This document shows, one piece after another, positions 8,395 through 20,168 of a stretch of 64,000 nucleotides of DNA. The notes under the pieces were generated by a model, which was not told the origin of the DNA, did not search any database, and saw nothing but the letters and a program-made list of their open reading frames with translations. The stretch covers positions 24,039-88,038 of the forward strand of contig SFRL01000013.1 in the NCBI GenBank assembly GCA_004562765.1, written 5' to 3'. This DNA is from a bacterium (lineage in GTDB: Bacteria; Bacillota; Clostridia; Lachnospirales; Lachnospiraceae). Position 1 is the first letter of the stretch. Every line of letters begins with the position of its first letter. The position numbers and the translations under genes are program-made.

Positions 8395-10269
8395 TCACGC
8401 CTGCGGGTGAAAGTATTCATAGACCGCCTGTGCTGCCCGCTCGTTCATGGCTTCAGCGGCGGCAAGCTCTTCCACGGTAGCGGCGCGGATCGCGTCGATG
8501 GACTGGAAGGTGCGCATCAGCGCCTTCCGTCTGGCGGGACCGATGCCCGGTATATCATCCAGCACGGAGTGCACCTGCTCCTTGCTGCGCAGGGAGCGGT
8601 GATACTCGATGGCGAAGCGGTGCGCCTCGTCCTGGATGCGGGTGATGAGGCGAAACGCCTCACTGTGCCGGTCGATGGGCAGCTCTACATTATTATAGTA
8701 TAACCCTCTGGTGCGGTGATTATCATCTTTCACCATACCACAAACGGGAATATGCAGATCCAGTTCCTCCAGAACCTGAAGCGCCACATTGACCTGCCCT
8801 TTGCCTCCGTCCATGAGGATCAGATCCGGAAACCGCGTAAAGCTGCCGTACTCCTCGTCCAGCTCCCTCTCCTGCCGTTCCTCCCGCTCGCGAAGACCGT
8901 GTTCAAAACGGCGGGTGAGCACCTCATGCATGGAAGCGTAATCGTCAGGCCCTGCGACCGTGCGCAGCTTGAACTTCCGGTAATCACTGCGGCTGGGTTT
9001 GCCCTTGTCGTAGACGACCATGGATCCCACCGACTCAAAGCCGTTGGTATTGGAGATATCATATGCTTCCAGACGCTGTACCTTCTCACGGGGCAGCGAG
9101 AGCAGATCAGCAAGCTCCTTCACCGCTCCGATCGTGCGTCCCTCCTCGCGCTTGATCTTCTCCCGATCCTGCGTCAGCACGATCATCGCATTCTTCTCTG
9201 CCAGCTCTACGAGCTTCTCCTTCGAACCGCGCTTGGGCACCCGCAGATAGACGCGCTGCCCCTTCTTTTTGCTGAGCCACTCTTCAATGATCTCCCGGTC
9301 CTCAATGTCCGCCTGCAGCATGAGCTCCCGGGGGATATAAGGTGTCCCCGCATAAAACTGCTTGATAAAGGCAGAGAGGATCTGGGACGGTGTATCCTCA
9401 TTGACAATGCGCAGATAAAAGTGATCCCTTCCGATCATTTTCCCGTCGCGGACAAAGAAGATCTGTACCACCGCGTCCCGGTCATCACAGGCAAGTGCCA
9501 GAATATCGCGATCCTCACCGTCCGCGTGGGTGATCTTCTGCTTCTGAGCGATCTGTTTGACACTGTTCAACAGATCCCGATACTCGATGGCTTTCTCAAA
9601 ATCCAGTGCTTCCGACGCCGCGTCCATCTTTTCCTGCAGCATGCGAAGCACCGGCTGGTAACGCCCGTTCAAGAAATCCAGTACACCTTCGATCTGTCTG
9701 CGATATTCCTCCTGTGACACGTAGCCCTGACAGGGTGCCTGGCACTGATGAATGTGGTAATTCAGACAGGCGCGCTCCGCGCCGATATCCTTCGGCAGAT
9801 TCCGGTTGCAGGTGCGGATCTGATAAAGCTTGTGGATCAGCCCGATGGTGTCCTTGACTGCTCCCGCGCTGGTATACGGTCCAAAATAGACGGATTTATC
9901 TTTTTTTAACTGACGCGAAAAAAGGACCCTGGGGAACATTTCCCCCAGCGTCACTTTTATATATGGATACGTCTTGTCATCCGTAAGCATCGTATTATAT
10001 TTTGGGCGGTGCTCCTTGATGAGATTACACTCCAGCACCAGCGCTTCCAGCTCGGAATCTGTCACGATATACTCAAAACGCTCGATCTGCTGAACCATCC
10101 GGTCCTTCTTGATCCCCTCATGATGGCTCGCCTGAAAGTATTGGCGGACGCGGTGGCGCAGCGATAACGCCTTGCCGATATAGATGATCGCGTCCTTTTT
10201 ATCGTGCATGATGTAAACACCGGGCTTATTCGGAAGCTTTGCCAGTTCCTCTGCAAGATCGAATTCCAT
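8395..10269 (-). CDS. uvrC: Excinuclease ABC subunit C
   Basis: Makes the dual incision in nucleotide excision repair with UvrA and UvrB. Domains in order in the 624-aa product: GIY-YIG nuclease near residues 10-95 ([17 protein letters not shown]), UVR motif near 205-240 ([15 protein letters not shown]), central RNase H-like second nuclease ([29 protein letters not shown]) and C-terminal helix-hairpin-helix ([16 protein letters not shown]). I place the start at ATG 10269, with GAGGAAGCGAAGG in front. An upstream in-frame extension to 10356 runs back into the ftsH gene and has no family similarity. Confidence 0.96.
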   Translation of the reverse strand: MEFDLAEELAKLPNKPGVYIMHDKKDAIIYIGKALSLRHRVRQYFQASHHEGIKKDRMVQQIERFEYIVTDSELEALVLECNLIKEHRPKYNTMLTDDKTYPYIKVTLGEMFPRVLFSRQLKKDKSVYFGPYTSAGAVKDTIGLIHKLYQIRTCNRNLPKDIGAERACLNYHIHQCQAPCQGYVSQEEYRRQIEGVLDFLNGRYQPVLRMLQEKMDAASEALDFEKAIEYRDLLNSVKQIAQKQKITHADGEDRDILALACDDRDAVVQIFFVRDGKMIGRDHFYLRIVNEDTPSQILSAFIKQFYAGTPYIPRELMLQADIEDREIIEEWLSKKKGQRVYLRVPKRGSKEKLVELAEKNAMIVLTQDREKIKREEGRTIGAVKELADLLSLPREKVQRLEAYDISNTNGFESVGSMVVYDKGKPSRSDYRKFKLRTVAGPDDYASMHEVLTRRFEHGLREREERQERELDEEYGSFTRFPDLILMDGGKGQVNVALQVLEELDLHIPVCGMVKDDNHRTRGLYYNNVELPIDRHSEAFRLITRIQDEAHRFAIEYHRSLRSKEQVHSVLDDIPGIGPARRKALMRTFQSIDAIRAATVEELAAAEAMNERAAQAVYEYFHPQA

Positions 10270-10294
10270 CCTTCGCTTCCTCTTAAAATCTGAT

Positions 10295-12382
10295 TTACGG
10301 CTGATCCGTTCCCTCGATATCCATGGAATCCTCCGCGTTATCCGAAGGCCCCACATAGATCACGTCGGAAACCTGTGTCTCCACAGGTGTTTCGCTCTGT
10401 GCGCTGTCTGCGCCTGTGTGTTCCACACTGTCTGACGCATCAGTCTCAGAAGCTGCTTTCTTTTCCTCCTCAGGGTCATCCAGTCCCTTCATCTCACGGA
10501 AGATCTTCATGAATTCCTTACCGGTGATGGTCTCCTTCTCGTACAGGTAGTCGGAGATGCGGTCTAATACCTCACGATTTTCCTCCAGCAGCTTTGTCGC
10601 ATCCGCATAGGCATCCTTGATCATCTTCTGGACAACCTTGTCGATCTGGGCGGCAGTCTCCTCGCCGCAGTTCAATACCGGGCGTCCGTCCAGATAGCGG
10701 TTTTCCACGGATTCCAGACTCATCATACCAAATTCCTCAGACATGCCGTACTGTGTCACCATCGCGCGGGCGATGCGTGTCGCCATTTCAATATCGTTGG
10801 CAGCGCCGCTGGTTGCTGAGTGGAAGATCAGCTCCTCCGCCGCACGTCCTGCCATGTACGTCTTGATCTTTGCTACCAGCTCATCCTTTGTCTGTAAAAA
10901 CTTCTCCTCCTCAGGAGTCTGCAGCGTATATCCGAGAGCGCCCATTGTTCTGGGAACGATCGTGATCTTTTGTACCGGTTCCGTATTCTTCTGAAGAGCA
11001 GCCACCATCGCGTGGCCAACCTCATGGTAAGCGACGATCTTACGCTCCTGATCGCTCATGGTGCGATCCTTCTTCTCCTTGCCGCCCACTGCAACGATCT
11101 CAAATGCCTCAAACAGATCACTCTGGTTCACAAAGGCGCGACCGTGTTTCACTGCAATGATCGCAGCCTCATTGATGATATTGGCAAGGTCGGAGCCGAC
11201 CAGACCTGCGGATGCCAGTGCAATTGCATCCAGATCGACGGTCTCATCCATCTTCACATCCTTGGAATGTACTTTCAGTGTCTCGAGACGACCCTTCTGA
11301 TCCGGCTTATCCACGATGATCCGGCGGTCAAAACGACCCGGACGCAGCAACGCCTTGTCCAGCACCTCCGGACGGTTGGTTGCCGCCAGGATCAAGAGTC
11401 CCTTTGAGGTATCAAATCCATCCATCTCTGCCAGCAGCTGGTTTAATGTCTGCTCACGCTCGTCGTTGCCGCCGTAACGGGTGTCACGGCTCTTTCCGAT
11501 GGCATCGATCTCATCGATAAAGATAATACAGGGTGCCTGTTTCTGCGCTTCCTTAAACAGATCACGCACACGGGAAGCTCCCACACCCACGAACATCTCC
11601 ACAAAGTCTGAACCTGCCAGTGAGAAAAACGGCACGCCCGCCTCTCCGGCTACTGCCTTTGCCAGTAATGTCTTACCGGTTCCGGGAGGTCCTACGAGCA
11701 GAGCACCCTTCGGCAGCTTGGCACCGATCTGCGTATATTTCTTCGGATTATGCAGGAAATCAACCACCTCCTGCAGAGATTCCTTGGCTTCATCCTGTCC
11801 GGCTACGTCCTTGAAGGTCACGCCGGTCTTTTTCTCCACATAAACCTTTGCGTTGCTCTTGCCAACGCCCATGGCACCGCCACCCATACGCTTCATGAGG
11901 AATCCCATCAGACCCCAAATGATCACAAGCGGAAGCAGGAAACTCACGATGTTGTAGATCCATCCGGCAGTGTTGTCCGGGATCTCTCCCTTAATATCCA
12001 CACCGGCTTCCTTCAGCATCGGAACAAGGTCCTCATCTCCCACATATCCGGTATAATAGGTGATGGGCACGACCTCATCCTCACTGGCTTTCGGCGTGAT
12101 ATCGATCTGCTGGGAGCTGAGCACCACGCTCTCAACCTTGCCTTCATCCACCATCTGCAAAAACTCCGTATAAGAGATCTCCCGGGCGGTCATCTGGGTC
12201 TGCCACTTGCTGATGAGACTCATAAACAGCAGCGCAACCAGCGTAATGAGCACAAACATCATCACCATCTGTCCGTTACGGTTGTTGCGCGATCCTCCGC
12301 CGTTATTGTTGTTTCCACCGTTCTGGTTATTATTTTTGTTATTCGGATTGCTTCCTCCGCCTCCGAAATTACCGTTTTCCAT
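10295..12382 (-). CDS. ftsH: ATP-dependent zinc metalloprotease FtsH
   Basis: Membrane-anchored AAA+ protease that degrades misfolded membrane proteins and regulators. The 695-aa product starts with a Gly/Asn-rich cytosolic stretch of about 35 residues. Then come a membrane segment ([20 protein letters not shown]), a short external domain, a second membrane segment ([19 protein letters not shown]), the AAA module ([39 protein letters not shown]) and the zinc motif HEVGH (H453). An acidic tail follows. The start is ATG 12382: a GTG at 12427 is in frame but falls at the predicted transcription start of the promoter at 12436-12464. Confidence 0.96.
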   Translation of the reverse strand: MENGNFGGGGSNPNNKNNNQNGGNNNNGGGSRNNRNGQMVMMFVLITLVALLFMSLISKWQTQMTAREISYTEFLQMVDEGKVESVVLSSQQIDITPKASEDEVVPITYYTGYVGDEDLVPMLKEAGVDIKGEIPDNTAGWIYNIVSFLLPLVIIWGLMGFLMKRMGGGAMGVGKSNAKVYVEKKTGVTFKDVAGQDEAKESLQEVVDFLHNPKKYTQIGAKLPKGALLVGPPGTGKTLLAKAVAGEAGVPFFSLAGSDFVEMFVGVGASRVRDLFKEAQKQAPCIIFIDEIDAIGKSRDTRYGGNDEREQTLNQLLAEMDGFDTSKGLLILAATNRPEVLDKALLRPGRFDRRIIVDKPDQKGRLETLKVHSKDVKMDETVDLDAIALASAGLVGSDLANIINEAAIIAVKHGRAFVNQSDLFEAFEIVAVGGKEKKDRTMSDQERKIVAYHEVGHAMVAALQKNTEPVQKITIVPRTMGALGYTLQTPEEEKFLQTKDELVAKIKTYMAGRAAEELIFHSATSGAANDIEMATRIARAMVTQYGMSEEFGMMSLESVENRYLDGRPVLNCGEETAAQIDKVVQKMIKDAYADATKLLEENREVLDRISDYLYEKETITGKEFMKIFREMKGLDDPEEEKKAASETDASDSVEHTGADSAQSETPVETQVSDVIYVGPSDNAEDSMDIEGTDQP

Positions 12383-12435
12383 AAATCTATCTGTACCTTT
12401 CTTTTTACTTGCGTATAATATAAACACTTCCTATC

Positions 12436-12464
12436 ATTATAAGAGCAATCCGCTGCGATTTCAA
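12436..12464 (-). promoter_or_regulatory. ftsH promoter
   Basis: Minus strand: -35 TTGAAA (12459-12464), 17-bp spacer, -10 TATAAT (12436-12441), close to the sigma-A consensus. Transcription should begin near 12429. Confidence 0.85.
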
Positions 12465-12531
12465 TATGAACTTTTCCGTTTTTTCTAAACAATTTCTAAA
12501 TAAATTCTTAATTTTCTAAAGCCTGTTACGC

Positions 12532-12560
12532 TGGTTTTCTTTTTCGCCCCGATGTATAAT
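12532..12560 (+). promoter_or_regulatory. Probable pyrG promoter
   Basis: Plus strand -10 TATAAT at 12555-12560. The hexamer 17 bp upstream (TGGTTT, 12532-12537) is a poor -35. It is divergent from the ftsH promoter. Confidence 0.5.
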
Positions 12561-12605
12561 TGGAAGATATTATTACAATGAATCAGATATCAGGAGGAAC
12601 TTATT

Positions 12606-14213
12606 ATGTCCGTAAAGTACGTATTTGTCACCGGCGGTGTTGTTTCCGGTCTGGGCAAAGGAATTACAGCAGCATCCCTCGGCCGTCTGCTGAAGGCGCG
12701 CGGCTATACAGTCACCATGCAGAAATTTGATCCCTACATCAATATCGATCCGGGAACGATGAATCCGATCCAGCACGGCGAAGTATTTGTAACGGATGAC
12801 GGCACGGAGACAGATCTCGATCTCGGACATTATGAGCGCTTTATTGATGAGAGTTTAACCAAAAATTCAAATGTTACAACCGGTAAAATTTACTGGTCTG
12901 TCCTTCAAAAAGAGCGCCGAGGCGATTACGGCGGCGGCACGGTTCAGGTCATTCCTCATATTACAAATGAGATCAAGAGCCGCTTCTACCGCAACTATAC
13001 CTCTGATGATACACATATTGCCATCATTGAAGTAGGCGGAACCGTCGGCGATATCGAAAGTCAGCCCTTTTTAGAGTCGATCCGTCAGTTCCAGCATGAA
13101 GTCGGACGTGAAAACGCGATCCTCATTCATGTTACACTCATTCCTTATATTAAAGCATCCGGCGAGCTGAAGACAAAGCCGACGCAGGCATCCGTAAAAG
13201 AGCTGCAGGGAATGGGTATCCAGCCCGACATCATCGTCTGTCGCAGCGAGCACGAGGTGGATCAGGGTATTCGGGACAAGATCGCGCTCTTCTGTAATGT
13301 GCCCAGCTCACACGTATTGCAGAATCTGGATGTGGAATATTTATATGAAGCTCCCCTTGTGATGGAAAAAGAGAATTTGGCAAAGGTAGCCTGCGAGTGT
13401 CTGCATTTGGACTGCCCCGAGCCGGATCTGAAAGACTGGGAGGAAATGGTAGACGCGCTGCGCCATCCGAACAAGGATGTCACCGTAGCCCTTGTCGGAA
13501 AATATACCCAGCTTCACGATGCTTATATCTCTGTGGTAGAGGCCTTAAAGCATGGTGGGATTGCCAGCCGTTCCACGGTTCATATCAAGTGGGTGGATTC
13601 GGAGCTGGTAACCGAAGAAAATGTAGCAGAAATACTTGGAGATGTCAGCGGAATCCTTGTACCCGGCGGATTTGGCACCCGCGGCGTAGAAGGCATGATC
13701 ATCGCCTGTCAATATGCCCGCGAGCACAAGGTGCCTTATCTGGGTCTGTGCCTTGGCATGCAGGTGTCTATCATTGAATTTGCCCGCCATGTCTGCGAGC
13801 TTCACGATGCCCACAGCATCGAGATCGATCCCCAGACCACCCATCCGGTCATTGCGCTGATGCCCGATCAGGACGAAGACGGCGACATCGGCGGCACACT
13901 CCGCCTCGGTTCCTACCCTTGCGAGCTGGCAGAAGATTCAAAGGCTTATGCATTATACGGAACGAAAACGATCCACGAGCGTCATCGCCACCGCTATGAG
14001 GTCAACAACGATTACCGTGCCATCCTCACACAGAACGGCATGAGTCTCTGCGGTCTCTCTCCCGACGGACATATCGTGGAGATGATCGAGCAGCCGGATC
14101 ACCCGTGGTTTGTTGCCACACAGGCACATCCGGAGCTCAAATCCCGCCCCAACCGCCCGCACCCGCTGTTCCGCGGCTTTGTGGAGGCGGCGCTGGAATA
14201 TCAGAAAAAATAA
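12606..14213 (+). CDS. pyrG: CTP synthase
   Basis: Converts UTP to CTP using ATP and glutamine. The 535-aa product has the synthase domain (start [15 protein letters not shown], then [15 protein letters not shown]) and the glutamine amidotransferase domain, with GLCLGMQ holding the nucleophilic cysteine and the histidine/glutamate pair in [11 protein letters not shown]. The ATG at 12606 follows AGGAGGAACTTATT. It is the only plus-strand gene in the first 28 kb and is followed by a strong bidirectional terminator. Confidence 0.97.
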   Translation: MSVKYVFVTGGVVSGLGKGITAASLGRLLKARGYTVTMQKFDPYINIDPGTMNPIQHGEVFVTDDGTETDLDLGHYERFIDESLTKNSNVTTGKIYWSVLQKERRGDYGGGTVQVIPHITNEIKSRFYRNYTSDDTHIAIIEVGGTVGDIESQPFLESIRQFQHEVGRENAILIHVTLIPYIKASGELKTKPTQASVKELQGMGIQPDIIVCRSEHEVDQGIRDKIALFCNVPSSHVLQNLDVEYLYEAPLVMEKENLAKVACECLHLDCPEPDLKDWEEMVDALRHPNKDVTVALVGKYTQLHDAYISVVEALKHGGIASRSTVHIKWVDSELVTEENVAEILGDVSGILVPGGFGTRGVEGMIIACQYAREHKVPYLGLCLGMQVSIIEFARHVCELHDAHSIEIDPQTTHPVIALMPDQDEDGDIGGTLRLGSYPCELAEDSKAYALYGTKTIHERHRHRYEVNNDYRAILTQNGMSLCGLSPDGHIVEMIEQPDHPWFVATQAHPELKSRPNRPHPLFRGFVEAALEYQKK

Positions 14214-14242
14214 GAATTAGGAGACGAAGTTTCCTATACGAC

Positions 14243-14271
14243 AAAAAAGCGCTGCACGCAGCGCTTTTTTA
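14243..14271. terminator. Bidirectional terminator between pyrG and the giant kinase gene
   Basis: Stem AGCGCTG (14248-14254) with CAGCGCT (14259-14265). It is flanked by six A on the left and six T on the right, so it works for pyrG on plus and for the convergent giant ORF on minus. The 14221-14241 sequence just upstream resembles the hairpin half found at 61219-61241. Confidence 0.9.
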
Positions 14272-14284
14272 TTTTGGTATTTCA

Positions 14285-17200
14285 TCAGGCAAGGATTTTA
14301 CTGTACTTTATTGCAGCTGTGCCGAGCCGCTTGAGGGAGGCCATCAGATTCTCGCAGATCACATCCGCCATGATATCAAAGAACGTATCCGGCTCCTGAT
14401 CTTTCACACCGTCATTATTCGGCTTTTCCAGCTCATTTAGGATCATATCATAGTACTGATGTAAAAATGCACTTTCCATCTCGCGTATGAGCTCCTCATC
14501 CTGCTGGTCCTGAGCATCACGCAGCGCATGATAGAGTGCCTGAAGTGTCTCGCCATCATTCTCCTGATCACGAAACATAGGTTCCAATATTTCATCCATC
14601 GCTGTTCTTTGCTCCGGATCTTCCAGTTTTTCACGCACCTCAGCTAATGCATAATTAACAATATACGACCGGTGTGCCTCACAGTATGCATCATAAGCGC
14701 GTTCTTTGAGCTGTGCCAGTTCCTCTGCCGGTTTGTTAGCTTTATATGCCTTCTGCAGTTCTTTACATACAGTATCATACTCATTTGCTTCAGCTCTTCC
14801 TCTGGCTTCAATCCTGTCCAAATATGTACACAGTGCGGCCACCTGATTGGTACAATCTACACCGTATTTCATTTTATGATAGATTGCGAGTGTGTCCGTT
14901 TCTACATGCCGCACTTCTTCTTTCGAAAGATATGGCTTAACGTTCTGCAGAGTCTCATCTACGAGCTTTTTGGCCCCATCAGACTGCCCAGGCTGCTTAG
15001 GCTGCCCCCCTTTAAAATGTTTAGGTAGAATATCAGTAATAATAGTCTTCAGACTTTCAAAGTCATTTTTAGGACCGCATACAATCGTCTGATAATTGGA
15101 GGTAAATACACCCCTTCCTTGGTATTGATCAGCCTCTAACATAAACTTCTCACGTTCCGCCATTCGTTTTGTAAACCTCTCTTTTGACTCTTGGTCCAGA
15201 TTCTCGTTCATGAAATAGCCCTTCACCTTCACCTCATCCTTTGTAGCATCATTCAGCACATCCAGATCCTTTTTCATAGAACTGATCATACTATTCATTT
15301 CATCCAGTGTATTCTGAAGACGGAGCTGGCATTGTGAAAAATTGAAGATCGCGGAGGGAACTTCAATTCCAAGCTCCTGGGCCTTGAGCAGCGCAACTGC
15401 GATCCGCTGACCGGAGCTCTCCTGATTACCCACCCGAAACACCTTCTCTACCGTCTCTCCCAACGCTTTCTGCTTTTCCTGATATACTTCTTCACTTGTA
15501 TGCTCCAGCAGACGATGAAGACCGTTGCAAAACGCCTGGGAATCACCGGCCGCCGCTGCAGCCACCATTCGCGTAACCTCCGTCTGCTGCTCACTCGTCA
15601 GCGTTGTGGCATTTCCAAAGTCAATGACCGTCAGTCCGTCGTCATCGATCAGCATATTGCCGGCGTGCAGATCACCGTGATAAAATCCCTTTCCGAAAAT
15701 ACCCTCTGTTACCCACTGCTGTGCAAGGTCTGCCAGATAGGTCTGCCGCTTCTGAAGCTGAGCGAGCTTCTTTGCAATCATATCCCGGTGCTTTTTGATC
15801 TTATACATCTGATCAGGCTTTCGAAATTGAGGAACTGTTTTTTGATCTTTTTTGATCATTTTCACGCTGCCATCCGCATTGTGTGCATAAAGCTCTCTCT
15901 CCAGTTCCTCTTTCATCTCATGAAGTTCATCCAGATATTTATCGATCGTTGTTCCGGGAGCCTTCTCCAGAACAAGTGAATTGACCGTCGGCTCGATCAG
16001 GGAATTTACCTTCATGGACTGCACCGTTGTGGTTTTTTGATCATAAACCTTTCCCGCCTCCACATTCTGCGCTTCAAAGGAGAGATCCAATTCCTCTGCG
16101 ATGCGCAGAAGCTGGCCACTGTAGGTTGCCCACATACCACGGTTTTCATCCGTCTGATTCGCACAGGAAAGCATGACCCACTTCTCGCGCTCCATACGAT
16201 TGCGCACATCCGGGCGAAGCAATTTTACAACCACTTCACTGCCTTCATCAGGTATTCCCGGTCCATAGATCTTGCACAAAAATGCCTGACCGACAGATGC
16301 CGCGCCAAGCGCACGCGTTACTTCTATTCGTGTCACCTTTCCGTGAGAACGCTCAACCATGCCCAGCAGTTGTGCCTTTACGATCTCATCCGGTATTGGC
16401 GCAAGGTTTGATTTCATATCCCTTAACGCGTCCCTGAGCACTTCAGGCATTGCCTCCAACGGCAGACCCTGCATCATTTTCTGAAGAAGCGGTCCCGCTC
16501 CTTTCAGAATTCCGGACAGAAAGATGCCTCCCTCACGCTGCAGCTGTGCTGTCTTCATCTCTTCTGTCGCATCCTCCGGAAGCGCTACACGCGGCTTTGC
16601 GTTACGCAGTGCAGAAGCAAACATTGCCCGCTGATCCATAAGTGGCATACTCATAAAATAGTTTTCCATCACGATCCGAATGAATTTTCCCTGTCCGCTG
16701 GAGCCCTGCGCAGATTTCTCCATGATCTTATTCAGTTTGTCAACGGATTCCTGCTTAAGCCTATTTCTCTCCGTTTCCAGATCCATCAGTTTCTTCTGTT
16801 CCGCCTTATTCTGATCATTCAACTTATCAGGGCTGATTTTCCTTAATTGATTATAGTATGGATGCTCCTTATAGAATGTCTTCAGCTGCTCATTTACCTT
16901 TTTTAAATTATCTTCCACCTTTGTATCATCCAGCAGATCCGGTTCATTTGCATCATCCGCACCCTCGCCAAACGCATCTTTCACAGCCGCCGAGATGTTT
17001 TTCTGCACATTAATAAGCATAGCCTGCACGGTTTCCTCGATCTGAGCATCGATTTCTTTCAGTTTGTTCTCCGCGCCCTCTGTTTGCAGTTGATTCAGGA
17101 TCAGCGAACGGATCATGCCATCATTCATAAAACCCAGAAATGGAACGAAACCTCTGATGCCATTCAACGCGTCACGCACGGTATCCCGCAGTTCTTCCAT

Positions 17201-20116
17201 ACCCTCTAAAGGGATCTTCGCCAGTATCTCCTCGACCATCTGCGGATGTTTAATAATCATTACCAGCGTATCTACATGCTTTTCCAGCATCAGTCTGAGC
17301 CGGTCCACCGGCTTCTTCATGGTCTCATCAGCCTTCCAGGTTTCCTGCGAAAAGACCAGATCCGAAACGAGGTCTTTCACTTTCTCTTCCTCGTCTGACC
17401 AGTCGCCTTCTTCCTTATGCTTCGTCACCCGATGCTCGGGCATGCTCACACGGACATCATGGATCCCCAGTTCTCTTTCCTGCTCCTGCATCTTTGTCTG
17501 CATTTTCAACAGTTCCAGTGTCTCATCACCATTGATGCGTTCGTAGTTCTCGATCTTGTCCACCGCTTCTATCACAGCATCCGCAGTCATCTGTCCTGCC
17601 AGCAGTTTGGAAGCAAAATCCTTCAACTTCTTTGCCGGTACATTGTTAAAGAAATCGCTCGGTTGACCTGTTTTCCCGGTCAGCACCTTCAGACAGAGTT
17701 TTCTGGATCGAATCCACTCTGCCATATTTTCCTCCTGTACCTCCAGTCCATCTATGACCTCCTGCACGCGCTCTGCACCGTACAGCTCTTCGTGTCCAAT
17801 GACATCCGTTTCCATTGCATCAGCGATAATGGCTGCGTTTGCCGGGATGGTCAGCTTTTTGCCATCAATCTCAAGCTTTAATATCTGGCTGTCTTCCTGA
17901 AACAGCCGAAAGTCAACACCCGCCACACGTAGTTCTGCGTCAAAGGTTCCTCCTGCCGCGGCAAAATACCTCATAGATCTATATAGATCCTTATAATCCT
18001 GCATTTCCTCAACTGAATTTGCATTTATAAACGCTGACGGGCTGTCTGCCAAAAGAAGCACGGATGCGATCTTACGTGCCCCCGGCGCTAACATATCCAG
18101 TTCATACCGGATATCCCTGCTGGTCATTTGTCCCTGTTCTTCCTGTGGAGCCTCCTGCTGCCGCTCTTTCGCCAGCATTGCCTCCGGACACGTCGTTGCC
18201 TCTGCCAGTGTTTTCACCAATTGTCTTATTTTGAGCCTTTCTTTTTCGTCCTCCAGTCCTGCTTTCAGCGCTGCAAAACCAACGGCAAAACGTGTTCCCT
18301 CCAACTCCTTCGCCACAAATTCCATTGCTTTAAACCGGTTTTTGTTGATACCATAGTTAGCGCAGAGTTCATCGAGCTCATTTCCAAATGCGATCATCTG
18401 TGTCGCTTCCTCCGAAGAAAGCCCGCTCTGAATCGCCCTTGCCTTCCATTCATCCAGCTTCTGCAGCTTGTCACACAGTTCTTTTAAACTCTCCATTCCA
18501 AGACGGGTTTTTTCCATATCCCCCTGCAACACGCTGCTCGTTGACAAACGCTCTTCCACTGCCTCCTGAAGCCCGTTTGATCCCCGTTCCGACAGATCTC
18601 CAAACCTCAGAGCTTTACAAGTCTTACTGATACCAATTTCATTTTCATCTACAAAATAAAATGCCACATTTGAAATGGTCTCCTCCAGCATATGCTCTGC
18701 AAGCGCCCGCCCGGTCTCTGTGCTGGCAGCCACCAGATGAATGACTCTGGCAGCGATCACCTTATCTGTATTCCACGTTCCTTCAGCCAGCTCCAGTCCA
18801 TTGTCCCCGCCACCGGTTAAGTGTGTGATCTGTGCACGACATTTCTCTAAGGCAATATAGATCTGATCCCGCAAAAGTGACAGATTGCCCTTTACCAGAC
18901 GATCCATCTGACGCTCAGTAAGCTCCGGAAACGTTTCATGCCGCCCATCATTCCACGTCCACTCCCGCGCAATTTTCAGCACATTGTTGATCTCTTCTTT
19001 GAATTTCTTCTCTCTTTCGCTCGTCGTAAAGGAACGCTCATAGGCATTTGCATTCCCTCCGATCATCTGATGCGCCTTTTTCGCCAGTGCAAACTGCACC
19101 GGGTCCTCTTTTGATCCCCGATGGAGCGTTTTTGCAACAACTGATGACCGCATATTGACAAGCGCGATCACATCACGGATCGCCTGACGGGATAAGGGCA
19201 ACGCCTGATCCGCGGTAAAGTCGATCTCCAGGATCTTTTGCATGCGTTCCATCAATTCCGGTGTCCGATCATTGCCCAGTCGCTGCATTACAATGGTAAG
19301 GAAACGCTGACGCAGCAGATAATTATCGGTGGAAGCATCTCCTTTTGACCGTGAGAGCATGCCGTTGTTGATGATCTTCAATTCTCCGCCGGAAAACTCC
19401 ACCTGCCCCCGATTGTACGTGCCAAGTACAGCAATAAAGTCATTATAGGTCAGATCAGCCATACTTCTCTCAACGGGTGTTTCGACAGGTGTCTCCTCTG
19501 CTTTCTCCCCTTTCTCCAGCAGATCCCTGACACTTTGGACATCCTCAAACTGTTCTCCCTCCCGGATCCGCTGCTTTGCCTCAGCCAGCCAGCCGGCCTC
19601 CCGACGCAGATGAGTCAGCGTATCCATCACCAGCTGCTTGCGTTCCTTTCCTGTTTGAAAGGTTGGATTCTTGTGGTCACAATAATACTGACAATGGGAG
19701 ATCGCCAACAGATACGCGTTCTCCACTTCCTCGATATTCGCTACGCTGACAGCACCCTGACGCACTTCCGCAAGCTTCTGTTCCAGCGATTCGATACTGT
19801 TTTTGACATTCGCCATCTCCTTGCTGTCACCGGTAGTCTTTGTGCTGTTCAGCAGAACATGAGACAGATTTCGTCCCTGGATCGCCTGCAGACGATATTT
19901 TTTCTGATCTGTGATCTCCAGCTCGGCAGTCGGAAAATGAAGCGCCTGGTCGATCAGCTTCATATCCTGCCTGGTCTGTTCCATGCTGTAAAACTGCCTG
20001 TCATAGCCCTGTGCGTCCTTTTCCATATTTTTCGCCACACGGGTCTCCTGTGTCAGGATCTGGTCAACCTGTGTTTTTGTAATCTGCTGGTTCATATTCT
20101 CATGATGAATTGACAT
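14285..20116 (-). CDS. Giant 1943-aa protein with UbiB/ABC1-type atypical kinase domain
   Basis: Last gene of a four-gene operon; not recognised as a named family. Residues 1 to about 1190 are hydrophilic, mostly helical and coiled-coil-like, with no signal peptide or membrane segment. A UbiB/ABC1/ADCK-like domain spans about 1200-1520. It has the Ala-rich loop GAASVGQAF (1271-1279), the invariant-type lysine in VVVKLLRPDV (K1298), the catalytic segment HGDLHAGN (H1480, D1482, N1487) and the metal-binding IDFGN (D1499). The KxGQ element that marks UbiB proteins is altered to ILKGAGPLLQK (K1205). A further 440 helical residues follow. Known UbiB proteins are about 450-600 aa and act in quinone or lipid metabolism. 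Here the fusion and the protease and GNAT neighbours suggest a different role. ATG 20116 follows GGGAGGAAATCGT; 52 bp separate it from the upstream gene. Confidence 0.85.
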   Translation of the reverse strand: MSIHHENMNQQITKTQVDQILTQETRVAKNMEKDAQGYDRQFYSMEQTRQDMKLIDQALHFPTAELEITDQKKYRLQAIQGRNLSHVLLNSTKTTGDSKEMANVKNSIESLEQKLAEVRQGAVSVANIEEVENAYLLAISHCQYYCDHKNPTFQTGKERKQLVMDTLTHLRREAGWLAEAKQRIREGEQFEDVQSVRDLLEKGEKAEETPVETPVERSMADLTYNDFIAVLGTYNRGQVEFSGGELKIINNGMLSRSKGDASTDNYLLRQRFLTIVMQRLGNDRTPELMERMQKILEIDFTADQALPLSRQAIRDVIALVNMRSSVVAKTLHRGSKEDPVQFALAKKAHQMIGGNANAYERSFTTSEREKKFKEEINNVLKIAREWTWNDGRHETFPELTERQMDRLVKGNLSLLRDQIYIALEKCRAQITHLTGGGDNGLELAEGTWNTDKVIAARVIHLVAASTETGRALAEHMLEETISNVAFYFVDENEIGISKTCKALRFGDLSERGSNGLQEAVEERLSTSSVLQGDMEKTRLGMESLKELCDKLQKLDEWKARAIQSGLSSEEATQMIAFGNELDELCANYGINKNRFKAMEFVAKELEGTRFAVGFAALKAGLEDEKERLKIRQLVKTLAEATTCPEAMLAKERQQEAPQEEQGQMTSRDIRYELDMLAPGARKIASVLLLADSPSAFINANSVEEMQDYKDLYRSMRYFAAAGGTFDAELRVAGVDFRLFQEDSQILKLEIDGKKLTIPANAAIIADAMETDVIGHEELYGAERVQEVIDGLEVQEENMAEWIRSRKLCLKVLTGKTGQPSDFFNNVPAKKLKDFASKLLAGQMTADAVIEAVDKIENYERINGDETLELLKMQTKMQEQERELGIHDVRVSMPEHRVTKHKEEGDWSDEEEKVKDLVSDLVFSQETWKADETMKKPVDRLRLMLEKHVDTLVMIIKHPQMVEEILAKIPLEGMEELRDTVRDALNGIRGFVPFLGFMNDGMIRSLILNQLQTEGAENKLKEIDAQIEETVQAMLINVQKNISAAVKDAFGEGADDANEPDLLDDTKVEDNLKKVNEQLKTFYKEHPYYNQLRKISPDKLNDQNKAEQKKLMDLETERNRLKQESVDKLNKIMEKSAQGSSGQGKFIRIVMENYFMSMPLMDQRAMFASALRNAKPRVALPEDATEEMKTAQLQREGGIFLSGILKGAGPLLQKMMQGLPLEAMPEVLRDALRDMKSNLAPIPDEIVKAQLLGMVERSHGKVTRIEVTRALGAASVGQAFLCKIYGPGIPDEGSEVVVKLLRPDVRNRMEREKWVMLSCANQTDENRGMWATYSGQLLRIAEELDLSFEAQNVEAGKVYDQKTTTVQSMKVNSLIEPTVNSLVLEKAPGTTIDKYLDELHEMKEELERELYAHNADGSVKMIKKDQKTVPQFRKPDQMYKIKKHRDMIAKKLAQLQKRQTYLADLAQQWVTEGIFGKGFYHGDLHAGNMLIDDDGLTVIDFGNATTLTSEQQTEVTRMVAAAAAGDSQAFCNGLHRLLEHTSEEVYQEKQKALGETVEKVFRVGNQESSGQRIAVALLKAQELGIEVPSAIFNFSQCQLRLQNTLDEMNSMISSMKKDLDVLNDATKDEVKVKGYFMNENLDQESKERFTKRMAEREKFMLEADQYQGRGVFTSNYQTIVCGPKNDFESLKTIITDILPKHFKGGQPKQPGQSDGAKKLVDETLQNVKPYLSKEEVRHVETDTLAIYHKMKYGVDCTNQVAALCTYLDRIEARGRAEANEYDTVCKELQKAYKANKPAEELAQLKERAYDAYCEAHRSYIVNYALAEVREKLEDPEQRTAMDEILEPMFRDQENDGETLQALYHALRDAQDQQDEELIREMESAFLHQYYDMILNELEKPNNDGVKDQEPDTFFDIMADVICENLMASLKRLGTAAIKYSKILA

Positions 20117-20168
20117 ACGATTTCCTCCCTCTACTGTTCTGTTGCAATGATGTTCGGTTTGCTGTCAC

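Noticed and set aside
8716..9717. 333-codon plus-strand open frame opposite uvrC
   Set aside because: It is fully antisense to uvrC, has no recognisable domain and no ribosome site; such frames arise from the codon pattern of the true gene.
12383..12427. GTG at 12427 as ftsH start
   Set aside because: It coincides with the predicted transcription start of the TTGAAA-17-TATAAT promoter and leaves no room for a ribosome site.
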